Below, piece by piece: positions 29,572 through 40,055 of a stretch of 64,000 nt of DNA. The DNA comes from an uncultured Pelagibacteraceae bacterium (GTDB lineage Bacteria; Pseudomonadota; Alphaproteobacteria; Pelagibacterales; Pelagibacteraceae): NCBI GenBank assembly GCA_902619595.1, contig CACNFE010000003.1:25493-89492 (forward strand), written 5' to 3'. The notes under the pieces are model-generated. The model was not told the DNA's origin and ran no database searches. It worked only from the letters and a program-made list of their open reading frames with translations. Within the stretch, counting starts at the first letter, position 1. Each line of letters opens with the position of its first letter. The position numbers and the translations under genes were made by a program.

Positions 29572-30261
29572 ATGACTCAAAAATTAACTATTTTATTTGA
29601 TTTAGATGGCACACTAGTTGATACCGCACCAGATTTAATGGCAGCTCATAATCATGTCATGAAAAAATATGGTCATGAAACTAAAACTACTGATGATATA
29701 AGAAAACTTGTAGGCAAAGGAGCAGCATCGCTGATTGGAAGATCGGTCTGGGGACAAGCAAAAAAGGAATTTAGTAAAATAACAAACGAAAAAATCAAAA
29801 AAGAAATGGTAACTGAATTTATAGATTACTATGGAAAAAATATTGTAGTTGAAAGTAAATTATTTAAAGGAGTTCATAGTTTTCTAGAATGGTGTAAAAA
29901 AAATAATATTTCGATGGGTGTTTGTACAAACAAACAAGATTATCTTGCAGTAGATTTACTCAAAAAAATTAAAATTAATCATTTTTTTGAGTATGTAGCT
30001 GGAAGTAATACATTTGATTATTGTAAACCAGATCCAAGACACTTAACGGATGTAGTTGAAATCATGCAAGGAGATATCTCAAAAACTATAATGATTGGTG
30101 ATAGTGAGACTGATGCAGATGCTGCTTATGCCGCAAAGATACCATTTATACTTGTAAAAGATGGTTATACCGAAAAAACTACTGATCAAATAAATCATGA
30201 TCATTTAATTAAGGATTTTATAGGAATCGAAAAAATAATTTTAAAATATCTTTCTCATTAA
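29572..30261 (+). CDS. gph: Phosphoglycolate phosphatase-like HAD hydrolase
   Basis: LFDLDGTLVDTAPDL, CTNKQ, KPDPRHL, MIGDSETDADAA. Confidence 0.9.
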   Translation: MTQKLTILFDLDGTLVDTAPDLMAAHNHVMKKYGHETKTTDDIRKLVGKGAASLIGRSVWGQAKKEFSKITNEKIKKEMVTEFIDYYGKNIVVESKLFKGVHSFLEWCKKNNISMGVCTNKQDYLAVDLLKKIKINHFFEYVAGSNTFDYCKPDPRHLTDVVEIMQGDISKTIMIGDSETDADAAYAAKIPFILVKDGYTEKTTDQINHDHLIKDFIGIEKIILKYLSH

Positions 30262-30314
30262 TATTGATTAATAATCATCGTGGTTGTATTAAAATCATAA
30301 CCTAAGGAGAATTT

Positions 30315-31817
30315 TTGATTATTCATAAAGTAAAAGTTTACCCATCAAAAGTTAAACTTGATAAAAAAAAACAACTTGCATGGAAATTAGCAGAGATAGC
30401 AAGTGATAATGCAAAACTAAACAAGAAATCTATAGAGATGGTTATTAATCGAATAATTGATAATGCCTCAGTTGCAATTGCTTCATTAAATAGAAAACCA
30501 GTAATTTCCTCAAGGGAAATGGCTATGGCTCATTCTAGAAATAATGGAGCTACAGTATTTGGTTTAAGTTCAAATTTAAAATTTGATTGTGAATGGGCTG
30601 CGTGGACAAATGGTACAGCTGTAAGAGAATTAGATTTTCATGATACTTTTTTAGCAGCTGACTATAGCCACCCAGGAGATAACATCCCACCATTATTAGC
30701 AGTTGCACAACAAAATAAAAAAAGTGGCATGGATTTATTAAGAGGAATAATAACTGCATATGAAGTACAAGTGAATTTAGTTAAAGGAATTTGTCTCCAT
30801 AAACATAAAGTTGATCATATTGCGCATTTAGGTCCAAGTGTTGCTGCCGGTATTGGTTCAATGCTAAAATTAAATACCGAAACAATATACCAATCTATTC
30901 AACAAGCTTTACATACAACAATATCAACAAGACAATCTAGAAAAGGAGAAATCTCTAGCTGGAAAGCATTTGCTCCTGCGCACGCTGGTAAACTAGCAAT
31001 TGAAGCTGTTGATAGAACTATGAGGGGCGAAGGAGCGCCAAGTCCAATTTATGAGGGTGAAGATAGTGTAATAGCTAGAATACTTGATGGTAAAAAAGCC
31101 TTATATAAAATCCCACTACCAAAAAAAAATGAAGAAAAGAAAGCTATACTAGAAACATATACAAAGGAATATTCAGCAGAATATCAAGCTCAGGCATTAA
31201 TTGATATTGCAAAAAAATTAAATAAAAAAATTCCTAATTTAAATCAAATAAAAAAAATAGATATTTATACAAGCCATCATACGCATTACGTAATTGGTAC
31301 AGGTGCAAATGATCCACAAAAAATGGATCCAAAATCTAGTAGGGAGACATTAGATCACTCAATTATGTACATTTTTGCTGTAGCTTTAGAAGATGCAGAC
31401 TGGCATCATATTAAATCATACACAAAGTCCAGAGCCGCAAGAAAAAGTACTATTAAGATCTGGCATTCAATTAAAACTCATGAAGATAAAAAATGGACAA
31501 AGAAATATCACGACCCAAACCCTAAAAATAAATCTTTTGGAGCAAAGGTAATAGTAACATTAAAAAATGGTAAGAGATTAACAGAAGAATTAAATAAAGC
31601 GGATGCACACCCCTACGGTGCAAGACCATTTAAAAGAGAAAATTATATTAATAAATTTTTAACACTAACTGAGGACATTATATCAAAAAATGAAAGTAAT
31701 AGATTTTTAAAAACAGTTCAAAATTTAAGAAAATTGAAATCCGGACAACTTAATAAACTCAACATTGAAATAAAAAAATCGAAATTAAAGAGAAATTTAA
31801 AAAAGGCTATTTTTTAA
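30315..31817 (+). CDS. prpD: 2-methylcitrate dehydratase, TTG start
   Basis: [46 protein letters not shown]; aaggag upstream of TTG; followed by prpB/prpC. Confidence 0.92.
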   Translation: MIIHKVKVYPSKVKLDKKKQLAWKLAEIASDNAKLNKKSIEMVINRIIDNASVAIASLNRKPVISSREMAMAHSRNNGATVFGLSSNLKFDCEWAAWTNGTAVRELDFHDTFLAADYSHPGDNIPPLLAVAQQNKKSGMDLLRGIITAYEVQVNLVKGICLHKHKVDHIAHLGPSVAAGIGSMLKLNTETIYQSIQQALHTTISTRQSRKGEISSWKAFAPAHAGKLAIEAVDRTMRGEGAPSPIYEGEDSVIARILDGKKALYKIPLPKKNEEKKAILETYTKEYSAEYQAQALIDIAKKLNKKIPNLNQIKKIDIYTSHHTHYVIGTGANDPQKMDPKSSRETLDHSIMYIFAVALEDADWHHIKSYTKSRAARKSTIKIWHSIKTHEDKKWTKKYHDPNPKNKSFGAKVIVTLKNGKRLTEELNKADAHPYGARPFKRENYINKFLTLTEDIISKNESNRFLKTVQNLRKLKSGQLNKLNIEIKKSKLKRNLKKAIF

Positions 31818-32713
31818 TGCACTTTATTAAAAAGAAAATTAAAGAAAAAAGAAAAGATTTTGTTAATAAATTAAAAAGTGGGAAAATATTAAGAGTTCCA
31901 GGTGCATATAATCCATTAACTGCAAAATTGATTGAGGAAATTGGTTACGATGCAGTTTATGTTTCTGGTGGAGTAATGTCTAATGATTTAGGCTATCCAG
32001 ATATTGGATTAACAACACTTGAAGATGTTAGTATTCGTGCAAAACAAATTGCAAGAGTAACTAATCTTCCAACAATTGTTGATATCGATACAGGTTTTAA
32101 ATCTTGTAAAAAAACAATTCAAACATTTGAAAAATTCGGTATCACCGCTGTTCATTTAGAAGATCAAATTGAAAGAAAAAGATGTGGCCATCTAGATAAT
32201 AAAGAACTTATTTCAAAAGAAAAAATGATAAAAAAAATTAAAGAATGTACAAAAGCTAAAAAGGACAAGAACTTTAAAATTATTGCTAGATCTGATGCTA
32301 AAGGTGTTGAAGGAATAGATAAAATGATAGATCGATGCAAAGCTTATGTAGATTCTGGGGCTGAAATTATTTTTCCTGAGGCGCTTGCTGATGAAAAAGA
32401 TTTTGAAAAAGTTAGAAAATCGCTAGATTGCTATCTGTTGGCTAATATGACGGAATTTGGAAAATCAAAGCTTTTAAGTTACAAAAAATTAGAAAATCTA
32501 GGTTACAATATTGTTATTTACCCAATTACAACTCAAAGATTAGCTATGAAAAATGTTGAAGATGGATTGAGGGACATTTATGTAAATGGACATCAGAATA
32601 ATATTATTGATAAAATGCAGACCAGAAAACGATTATATGAGCTTGTCGATTATGAAAAATATAATAGTTTAGACGAAAAAATTTATAATTTTAACACAGA
32701 GGGTCATGAGTAA
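31817..32713 (+). CDS. prpB: 2-methylisocitrate lyase
   Basis: VPGAYNPLTAKLIEEIGYDAVYVSGG, VDIDTGF, LEDQIERKRCGHLDNKEL. Confidence 0.95.
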   Translation: MHFIKKKIKEKRKDFVNKLKSGKILRVPGAYNPLTAKLIEEIGYDAVYVSGGVMSNDLGYPDIGLTTLEDVSIRAKQIARVTNLPTIVDIDTGFKSCKKTIQTFEKFGITAVHLEDQIERKRCGHLDNKELISKEKMIKKIKECTKAKKDKNFKIIARSDAKGVEGIDKMIDRCKAYVDSGAEIIFPEALADEKDFEKVRKSLDCYLLANMTEFGKSKLLSYKKLENLGYNIVIYPITTQRLAMKNVEDGLRDIYVNGHQNNIIDKMQTRKRLYELVDYEKYNSLDEKIYNFNTEGHE

Positions 32714-33837
32714 TGAGTGAAGATATAAAAAAAGGTTTACTTGGAATAGTTGTTGACGAGACAGAAGTTTCAAAAGTTATGCCAGAAATTAATTCTCTTA
32801 CTTATAGGGGTTATGCAGCTCAAGACCTATGTGAATATTGCAGATTTGAAGAAGTTGCATACTTAATTTTAAATAAAGATCTTCCAAATACTATTCAACT
32901 TAGAAAATTTGAAAAAGAAGAGAAAAATAATAGAGAATTATCTAAAGACCTATATTCAATTTTAAAAAAGATGCCTAAAAAGGCTCATCCAATGGATGTA
33001 GCAAGAACAGCTGTTAGTATAATGGGATTAGAAGATAAGGAAACGACAGACTCTTCACTAGAGGCAAACATGCGAAAAGCTATCAGAATTTTAGCTAAAA
33101 CACCTACTGCTTTAGCTGCCTTTTATAGATTGAGAAAAGGAAAAACAATTATCAAACCTAAAAAAGACTTAAATATTGCAGAAAATTTTTTCTATATGTG
33201 TTTTGGTAAAGTGCCACAAAAGGAAATTGTTAAAGCTTTTGATGTTTCTCTAATTTTATACGCTGAACATAGTTTTAATGTATCAACATTCACAGCAAGA
33301 ACTATTACAAGCAGCTTATCCGATATTCATGGAGCTATAACAGGAGCTATAGCGAGCTTAAAAGGACCTCTTCATGGAGGTGCAAATGAGGAAGTAATGC
33401 ATATGATGAATAAAATTAAGACACCTGAAAATGCACTTAAATGGATTAATAACGCCTTAGATAAAAAAGAAGTTGTAATGGGCTTTGGTCATAGAGTTTA
33501 TAAGTCTGGCGACTCAAGAGTTCCAACGATGAGAAAATATTTTGCAAAAGTTGCTAAAATTAAAAAAGACAAAAAGTTTGAAAAAATTTACGACATTGTT
33601 GAAAAAGTAATGATTGATAGAAAAAATATACATCCAAACGTAGATTATCCAACAGGGCCTACTTATCACTTAATGGGTTTTGATACAGATTTTTTTACAC
33701 CAATATTTGTAATTTCCAGAATTACAGGTTGGTCTGCACACATAATGGAACAACACGCTGCGAATAAACTAATCAGACCCTTAGCTAGTTACAAAGGTAA
33801 CCAGCACAGAAAAGTTGTTCAATTAAATCAGAGATAA
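32713..33837 (+). CDS. prpC: 2-methylcitrate synthase / citrate synthase family
   Basis: TYRGYAAQDLC, HSFNVSTFTARTITSSLSD, LKGPLHGGANE, GFGHRVYK. Confidence 0.95.
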   Translation: MSEDIKKGLLGIVVDETEVSKVMPEINSLTYRGYAAQDLCEYCRFEEVAYLILNKDLPNTIQLRKFEKEEKNNRELSKDLYSILKKMPKKAHPMDVARTAVSIMGLEDKETTDSSLEANMRKAIRILAKTPTALAAFYRLRKGKTIIKPKKDLNIAENFFYMCFGKVPQKEIVKAFDVSLILYAEHSFNVSTFTARTITSSLSDIHGAITGAIASLKGPLHGGANEEVMHMMNKIKTPENALKWINNALDKKEVVMGFGHRVYKSGDSRVPTMRKYFAKVAKIKKDKKFEKIYDIVEKVMIDRKNIHPNVDYPTGPTYHLMGFDTDFFTPIFVISRITGWSAHIMEQHAANKLIRPLASYKGNQHRKVVQLNQR

Positions 33838-34854
33838 TTAACTAAACGCTTCAGTCCAGTTTCCTCTGGTTGATGCTTTTGAATATTCTGTTGCTCTTCC
33901 TTCAAAGAAGTTCATGTGTTCAACAGCATTCAACATGGTATCTAACCAAGTTAGAGGATTTTTATCAACTTTATAAATCGGTTCAAGACCAAGCTGGGTT
34001 AATCTTCTATTACCAATAAATCTTATATAGTCTTTTACTTCCTGAGCAGTTAAACCTTGCATTGGACCCATTTCAAAAGCTAGATCAATAAAAGCATCTT
34101 CATGCTCAATAATTGTTCTGCACGCTTCATAAAGCTCTTTTTTAAGTTTAGGAGTCCAAACTTCTGGATTCTCTTTAATAAACTCTTTGAAAATTCTAAT
34201 CATAGAGTTGCAATGCAAAGTTTCATCACGAACAGACCAAGTTACAATTTGGCCCATGCCTTTCATTTTATTAAATCTTGGAAAATTTAATAGAATTGCA
34301 AAACTTGCAAATAACTGAAGCCCTTCCGTAAATGCACTAAAAACTGCAACAGTCTTTGCGATATCTTCCTTAGAATTTACATTAAAGTTTTGCATGTAAT
34401 CATATTTATCTTTCATCTCTTTGTACTTCATGAAAGCTGAATACTCAGATTCTGGCATTCCAATAGTGTCTAACAAATGTGAATAGGCTGCGATGTGGAC
34501 TGTTTCCATTGCTGCAAAAGCCGTCATCATCATTAAAACTTCTGTTGGTTTAAACACAGTTGTATAGTGTCTTAAATAGCAATTATTTACTTCTACGTCT
34601 GCTTGAGTAAAAAATCTAAAAATTTGTGTTAATAGATTTTTTTCAGCTTGCGTCAGATTTTTTTGCCAATCTCTAACATCATCACCTAAAGGAACCTCTT
34701 CAGGAAGCCAATGAATTCTTTGTTGAGTTAACCATGCATCGTAGCACCATGGATATCTAAAAGGCTTGTAAACAGGGTTTTCAACTAATAAACCCATTTT
34801 ATTTGGTTGAATAATTTCTTTTTTTTCTTGCTTTATTACTGACATGATAAACAC
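33838..34854 (-). CDS. nrdB: Class I ribonucleotide reductase beta subunit
   Basis: DVEVNNCYLRHYTTVFKPTEVLMMMTAFAAMETVHIAAYSHLLDT, FTEGLQLFASFAIL. Confidence 0.95.
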   Translation of the reverse strand: MFIMSVIKQEKKEIIQPNKMGLLVENPVYKPFRYPWCYDAWLTQQRIHWLPEEVPLGDDVRDWQKNLTQAEKNLLTQIFRFFTQADVEVNNCYLRHYTTVFKPTEVLMMMTAFAAMETVHIAAYSHLLDTIGMPESEYSAFMKYKEMKDKYDYMQNFNVNSKEDIAKTVAVFSAFTEGLQLFASFAILLNFPRFNKMKGMGQIVTWSVRDETLHCNSMIRIFKEFIKENPEVWTPKLKKELYEACRTIIEHEDAFIDLAFEMGPMQGLTAQEVKDYIRFIGNRRLTQLGLEPIYKVDKNPLTWLDTMLNAVEHMNFFEGRATEYSKASTRGNWTEAFS

Positions 34855-36779
34855 TCCTCGTATTCTGGTTGGTTGTCTTGTTGTTTTTTTGATTTGTAAA
34901 CGTTTGCTGTAATGTCTGTTGAATTTGCATCATTAACATTTTCAGCTCGTTGAATTGATTTCGACCTACAGTAATACAAGCTTTTCAAGCCTTTTTTCCA
35001 TGCCTGAAAGTGTATTTGATGCAATTCTTTTTTATGTACATCTGCAGGTAAAAATATGTTTATTGATTGTGCTTGAGAAATGTGTGGGGTTCTATCAGCA
35101 CTCAATTCTATAATCCATTTTTGATCAAGTTCAAAAGCAGTTTTAAATACATCTTTTTCATTTTGAGTTAAAAAATCTAAATGAGAAACTGAACCTTGAT
35201 TTGTAGTTATACTTGACCAAACCTCATCGTTATTTTTTCCGTATTTTTCTAATAATTGTTTAAGGTGTCTATTTCTTACATTAAAAGAGCCTGAAAGTGT
35301 TTTGTGTGTATAGCTGTTAGCAGCTATTGGCTCAACACCTGGAGAAGTTCCACCACAAATTATTGAGATTGATGCGGTAGGAGCTATAGCAGTTTTATTT
35401 GAAAACCTTTCATTAATTCCATACTCAGCAGCATCTGGACATGGTCCTCTCTCTTCGGCTAAATCTTTAGAAGCCTTATCAACATGTTTATGTATATGTT
35501 CGAATATTTTTTTATTCCATGCTTTACTCATAACCGACTCTAATGGAATCATTTTCTTCTGAAAGAATGAATGTAAACCCATAACACCTAAACCAACGCT
35601 TCTTTCTTTAATTGCTGAATATGTTGCATCACTAAATTGTTCTGGAGCATTTTCTATAAAATCAGTTAGTACATTATCTAAAAACCTCATTACATCACCA
35701 ATAAAGTTTTCATCATCTTTCCATTCATCATATTTTTCAACATTTAAAGACGATAAACAACATACTGCTGTTCTATCTCTTCCATCTTTATCAATACCAG
35801 TTGGTAAAGTAATCTCACTGCATAAATTAGATGTCTTAACTGTAAGGCCAGCAAGTTTGTGGTGTTGTGGTATCATTCTATTTACTGTATCTATGTAAAT
35901 GATGTAAGGTTCACCTGTTTCTATTCTAGCAGTTAAAAGTCTAATCCATAAATTTCTAGCTGAAACTGTTGCTTGAACTGCTCCATCCTTCGGACTTTTT
36001 AGAGCCCATTGCTCATCTAGTTCAACAGCTCTCATAAAAGCGTCTGATACCAAAACCCCATGATGTAAATTTAAAGCTTTTCTGTTTGGATCTCCGCCAG
36101 TTGGTCTTCTCATTTCTATAAATTCTTCTATCTCTGGATGGTCGATTGGTAGATAGCAAGCAGCAGAACCTCTTCTTAAAGATCCTTGACTGATTGCCAT
36201 AGTTAAAGAGTCCATAACTTTTATGAAAGGTATAATTCCAGAAGTTTTTCCAACTCTTCCAATTTTTTCTCCTATTGACCTAAGATTGCCCCAGTAACTT
36301 CCAATACCTCCGCCTCTTGCAGCTAACCAAACATTCTCACTCCATAGATCTAAAATTCCGTTTAAACTATCGCCAGCTTCATTTAAGAAACATGAAATTG
36401 GAAGTCCTCTCTTAGTTCCACCATTTGATAAAACCGGTGTTGCTGGCATGAACCAGAGATTGCTTATATAATTATAGATTCTTTGTGCATGTAAATTATC
36501 ATCAGCATAATGACTAGCGACTCTTGCAAAAAGATCTTGGAAAGACTCATTCTCACCAAGGTATCTATCGCTTAGTGTCGCTCTACCGAAATCAGTCAAA
36601 TTATTATCTCTACCTCTATCGATCTTTATTGTTATCCCTCTCGAATTTTGGAATAACTCTGTATTCGTATTTAACGAGAATAGGTCTGGTCTTTTATCTT
36701 TGGTTAAATCTTGGAATTTCTCGGTATTTTTGTATTCAGAGACAGCTTTCTTGATTGCCTGAGACACTAATTTATTCAT
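34836..36779 (-). CDS. nrdA: Class I ribonucleotide reductase alpha subunit
   Basis: FMPATPVLSNGGT, NLCSEITLPT, GLGVMGLHSFFQKK, APTASISIICGGTSPGVEP, C-terminal CLSCQ; no obvious ATP cone. Confidence 0.95.
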   Translation of the reverse strand: MNKLVSQAIKKAVSEYKNTEKFQDLTKDKRPDLFSLNTNTELFQNSRGITIKIDRGRDNNLTDFGRATLSDRYLGENESFQDLFARVASHYADDNLHAQRIYNYISNLWFMPATPVLSNGGTKRGLPISCFLNEAGDSLNGILDLWSENVWLAARGGGIGSYWGNLRSIGEKIGRVGKTSGIIPFIKVMDSLTMAISQGSLRRGSAACYLPIDHPEIEEFIEMRRPTGGDPNRKALNLHHGVLVSDAFMRAVELDEQWALKSPKDGAVQATVSARNLWIRLLTARIETGEPYIIYIDTVNRMIPQHHKLAGLTVKTSNLCSEITLPTGIDKDGRDRTAVCCLSSLNVEKYDEWKDDENFIGDVMRFLDNVLTDFIENAPEQFSDATYSAIKERSVGLGVMGLHSFFQKKMIPLESVMSKAWNKKIFEHIHKHVDKASKDLAEERGPCPDAAEYGINERFSNKTAIAPTASISIICGGTSPGVEPIAANSYTHKTLSGSFNVRNRHLKQLLEKYGKNNDEVWSSITTNQGSVSHLDFLTQNEKDVFKTAFELDQKWIIELSADRTPHISQAQSINIFLPADVHKKELHQIHFQAWKKGLKSLYYCRSKSIQRAENVNDANSTDITANVYKSKKQQDNQPEYEECLSCQ

Positions 36780-36802
36780 AATTCCCTTAATTTTATGTTA
36801 AA

Positions 36803-36849
36803 CAACTATATGTTGTATGTAGATTTCTTTACTATACTATATAAATTAA
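36803..36849. promoter_or_regulatory. Candidate NrdR box pair upstream of nrdA
   Basis: caactatatgttgtat (36803-36818) and atactatataaattaa (36834-36849), 31 bp start-to-start; 12/16 and 11/16 to ACACWATATATWGTGT. Confidence 0.45.
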
Positions 36850-36923
36850 AAATCAACAGAACATATATAGAACATAAGAATTTTTTTGCAATCAAAAAAT
36901 AAAAAAAATATAGAAATATCAAC

Positions 36924-38378
36924 ATGGACAATCTCGTAAAAATAGATCCTTTTGGTTTTAGGGAATATGACGCACGATGGCTTTATCCAGAAAACATAAA
37001 TCTTAAGGGAATCGTTAATTTAGGAAAAGGTCTTGGAAGTCAAATAATTCACCACACAAAAAAGAATAATCCAAGAGTTGTAGTGGGTCATGATTATAGA
37101 TCCTATAGTGAAGAGATAAAAGAAAATTTAAAAAAGGGTTTAATCTCCACAGGATGTTTCGTAGAGGACTTGGGTTTATCTCTCTCACCAATGGTTTATT
37201 TCGCGCAATTTAATTTAGATAGTGATGCTGTTGCAATGGTAACAGCAAGTCATAATGAAAATGGTTGGACAGGTGTAAAAATGGGTATCAAAAAAGGCTT
37301 AACTCATGCACCTGAAGAAATGAAAGAACTTAAAGAAATCACATTAAAAAGTAAATTTTTAGAAGGAAAAGGAAAAGAAAAGAAAATAGAAAATTTTCAA
37401 GATGTCTATAAAGATGATCTAATTAAAAAAAATAAGCTAAATAAAAAAATAAAAGTAATAGCAGCTTGTGGTAACGGTACAGCTGGTATATTTGCTCCAG
37501 ATATTTTAAGAGGAATTGGCTGTGAGGTTGTAGAATTGGATTGTAAATTAGATTGGACATTTCCAAAGTATAATCCAAATCCTGAAGACATGGAAATGTT
37601 GCATGCTATAAGTAAAGCTGTGATAGATAATAATGCTGACATAGGTTTTGGTTTTGATGGTGATGGCGATAGATGTGGTGTAATAGACAATAAAGGTAAA
37701 GAAATTTTTTCAGACAAAATTGGATTACTGATTGCTAGAAATTTATCAAAAGATCATAAAAAATCTAAATTTGTGGTTGATGTAAAATCAACTGGTTTGT
37801 TTAATACTGACCAAATACTAGCTTCAAATAATTGTGAAACTATTTATTGGAAAACGGGTCATTCTCATATTAAAAGAAAAGTAAATACCGAAAACGCTTT
37901 AGCTGGGTTTGAGAAAAGTGGTCACTTCTTTTTTAATCAACCTTTAGGCTACGGTTATGATGATGGAATAAATTCTGCAATTCAAGTTTGTCATCTATTA
38001 GATAATGAAAATAAAAATATGAGTGAGATAATCAAATCAATACCAAATACATTTCAATCACCAACTATGGCACCTTTTTGTAAAGATGATGAAAAATATA
38101 ATGTCGTTGATGAAATAGTTAAACAAATAACAGAAATTAAAAACAAAAAAATTAAAATTGATAGTCAAGAGATCAAAGATATACTTACTGTAAATGGAAT
38201 TAGGTTTTCTTTTGAAGATGGTTCTTGGGGTTTAATAAGGGCTTCCTCTAATAAGCCATCTTTAGTTGTTGTCACAGAAAGTCCATCATCCGAAGAGAGA
38301 AAGAAAAAAATTTTTGATTTTATTGATGGCTTGCTTCAAAAAACTGGCAAAATTGGTGAATACGACCAAAAGATTTAA
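36924..38378 (+). CDS. Phosphomannomutase/phosphoglucomutase
   Basis: VTASHNENGWTGVKMG, GFGFDGDGDRCGVID, GFEKSGHFFFN. Confidence 0.92.
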   Translation: MDNLVKIDPFGFREYDARWLYPENINLKGIVNLGKGLGSQIIHHTKKNNPRVVVGHDYRSYSEEIKENLKKGLISTGCFVEDLGLSLSPMVYFAQFNLDSDAVAMVTASHNENGWTGVKMGIKKGLTHAPEEMKELKEITLKSKFLEGKGKEKKIENFQDVYKDDLIKKNKLNKKIKVIAACGNGTAGIFAPDILRGIGCEVVELDCKLDWTFPKYNPNPEDMEMLHAISKAVIDNNADIGFGFDGDGDRCGVIDNKGKEIFSDKIGLLIARNLSKDHKKSKFVVDVKSTGLFNTDQILASNNCETIYWKTGHSHIKRKVNTENALAGFEKSGHFFFNQPLGYGYDDGINSAIQVCHLLDNENKNMSEIIKSIPNTFQSPTMAPFCKDDEKYNVVDEIVKQITEIKNKKIKIDSQEIKDILTVNGIRFSFEDGSWGLIRASSNKPSLVVVTESPSSEERKKKIFDFIDGLLQKTGKIGEYDQKI

Positions 38379-38386
38379 TCAGTTTA

Positions 38387-38539
38387 ATGTCAAAATTTAA
38401 GAGTTTACTTTTAAAATTAAAAAAAAATAAGTATTCAAAATTTTTTATTTTTAGTGGTTTTATTTTTTTCTTCGTTAAAGGATTAATTTGGTTAATCGTT
38501 ATATTTTTTGCATATGCTGGATTAGAAAATTTTTTTTAA
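38387..38539 (+). CDS. Small single-TM protein (50 aa), not in supplied ORF track
   Basis: MSKFKSLLLKLKKNKYSKFFIFSGFIFFFVKGLIWLIVIFFAYAGLENFF; starts 9 nt after the upstream stop. Confidence 0.5.
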   Translation: MSKFKSLLLKLKKNKYSKFFIFSGFIFFFVKGLIWLIVIFFAYAGLENFF

Positions 38540-38928
38540 AAAAGGATGTAAATCAGAATAAATAATTGAAGAAAATTTATCAAAACTGATAATGCGTGCG
38601 AATATTTAAATTTTTTTTCTTGATTACTGTCCCTAAATTTATTGATTAATGGCATTAATATAAAATTTGAAATTATAAATAATAAAGAAATTACAAGAAT
38701 TAAAAAGAAATCAGTCGTTATTTGTTGAATGAGATAAAAGCATATAACGCATGTTAAGCTTAATGTTAGATTTGTTAGATAATAATATGGAAATATTTTT
38801 CTTATAAATTTTCTTGAGGCATTTTCGTCTAAGACTGTGAAAGTAATAGGCGCAACAATAAATGAGAAAAACAGCATGATACCGAGAATTCCAGACGCCA
38901 AATAATAAGGTATATTGTCAATTATCAT
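38536..38928 (-). CDS. DUF4149-like small membrane protein
   Basis: Four TM; FSFIVAPITFTVLDENASRKFIRKIFPYYY. Confidence 0.6.
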   Translation of the reverse strand: MIIDNIPYYLASGILGIMLFFSFIVAPITFTVLDENASRKFIRKIFPYYYLTNLTLSLTCVICFYLIQQITTDFFLILVISLLFIISNFILMPLINKFRDSNQEKKFKYSHALSVLINFLQLFILIYILF

Positions 38929-39218
38929 TAAATAACAACTTCAAAACCTTCAAAGTTAGGAGCTCCTATATAAAGATCTTTATGTTGACCAGCATTTTTA
39001 TGTGCCAATCTAAAAGCCTCTGATTTGGTCCAATTTATAAAATGTTCTTTAGTTTCCCAAATACTGTGAGAAGCATACAATGTGTGATCTTTAAACTTAT
39101 TACCTTTTATTAAATTAAAATTTTTAAAGCCAGGAACTCCTTTAAGGTGAGTATCTCTATCTCTCCAAACTTTCTCAAAGTTTTCTTCTTTTCCCAAAAC
39201 AATTTTAAATCTATTCAT
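38928..39218 (-). CDS. Antibiotic biosynthesis monooxygenase (ABM)/IsdG-like protein
   Basis: MNRFKIVLGKEENFEKVWRDRDTHLKGVPGFKNFNLIKG, SHSIWETKEHFINWTKSEAF; start taken at internal Met (ORF opens at 39254). Confidence 0.75.
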   Translation of the reverse strand: MNRFKIVLGKEENFEKVWRDRDTHLKGVPGFKNFNLIKGNKFKDHTLYASHSIWETKEHFINWTKSEAFRLAHKNAGQHKDLYIGAPNFEGFEVVI

Positions 39219-39326
39219 TGCTATAAACATGCTTATTACTAGCATCTGAAACAAAAAGTTTTTTTTCTAATTTGTCGCATCATAAAATCAAAAAGTTTCA
39301 CTATTTAAAACATAGAAAGGAAATTT

Positions 39327-39533
39327 ATGAAAAAATTAATAATTATATTATCTTTAATTTGTTTTACAGGGTCTGCATTTGCAGGATCTTGTCCGATGAT
39401 GGCAAAACAAATTGATGAAAAAATTGCAGAAGCGCAAAAACTTAGAGATGAAGGTATGAAAGCTCATGACTCTGGTAACCATGAAAAGTCTGAAGAATTA
39501 TTAAATAGTGCTTTAGAGCTTTTTAAAGGTTAA
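39327..39533 (+). CDS. Small secreted helical protein
   Basis: Signal peptide MKKLIIILSLICFTGSAFA then ~49 charged residues; aaagga upstream. Confidence 0.7.
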   Translation: MKKLIIILSLICFTGSAFAGSCPMMAKQIDEKIAEAQKLRDEGMKAHDSGNHEKSEELLNSALELFKG

Positions 39534-39543
39534 TGAATTGAAA

Positions 39544-39573
39544 AAGGGGATAATATAATTTATATGTCCCCTT
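39544..39573 (+). terminator. Stem-loop between the secreted protein and bcp
   Basis: AAGGGGA (39544-39550) pairs with TCCCCTT (39567-39573); no long T tract. Confidence 0.45.
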
Positions 39574-39582
39574 ATTCTAAAA

Positions 39583-40047
39583 ATGAAAATTTCTGAAAAT
39601 AAAAAAGCTCCAAACTTTAAGCTTCCCTCCACAAATGGTTCGATATTTGAATTAAGTAAGATTAAAAATAAAAATATAATTTTATATTTTTATCCTAAAG
39701 ATGATACTCCTGGATGTACTTTAGAGTCTCGAGACTTTAGTAAACTTAATGGTTTAATATTAAAAAATAATACGGTCGTTTATGGTATATCGGCTGACAA
39801 TATAGAAACCCATTTAAAATTTAAAAAAAAATATAAACTTAAGTTTGATTTATTATCCGATGAAAAAAAAATAGTATTAAAAAAATATGGTGTGTGGGGC
39901 AAAAAAAAATTTCTTGGAAAAGAATATATGGGTATTATTAGAACTACTATAATTATAAAAGCTAATGGAAAAGTTCACAAAGTTTGGCATAATGTTCGAG
40001 TCAAAGATCATGCTAAAGAAGTTTTTCAGGAAATTAAAAATATTTAA
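39583..40047 (+). CDS. bcp: Bcp-type peroxiredoxin
   Basis: ILYFYPKDDTPGCTLESRDF. Confidence 0.93.
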   Translation: MKISENKKAPNFKLPSTNGSIFELSKIKNKNIILYFYPKDDTPGCTLESRDFSKLNGLILKNNTVVYGISADNIETHLKFKKKYKLKFDLLSDEKKIVLKKYGVWGKKKFLGKEYMGIIRTTIIIKANGKVHKVWHNVRVKDHAKEVFQEIKNI

Positions 40048-40055
40048 TTTTTCAA

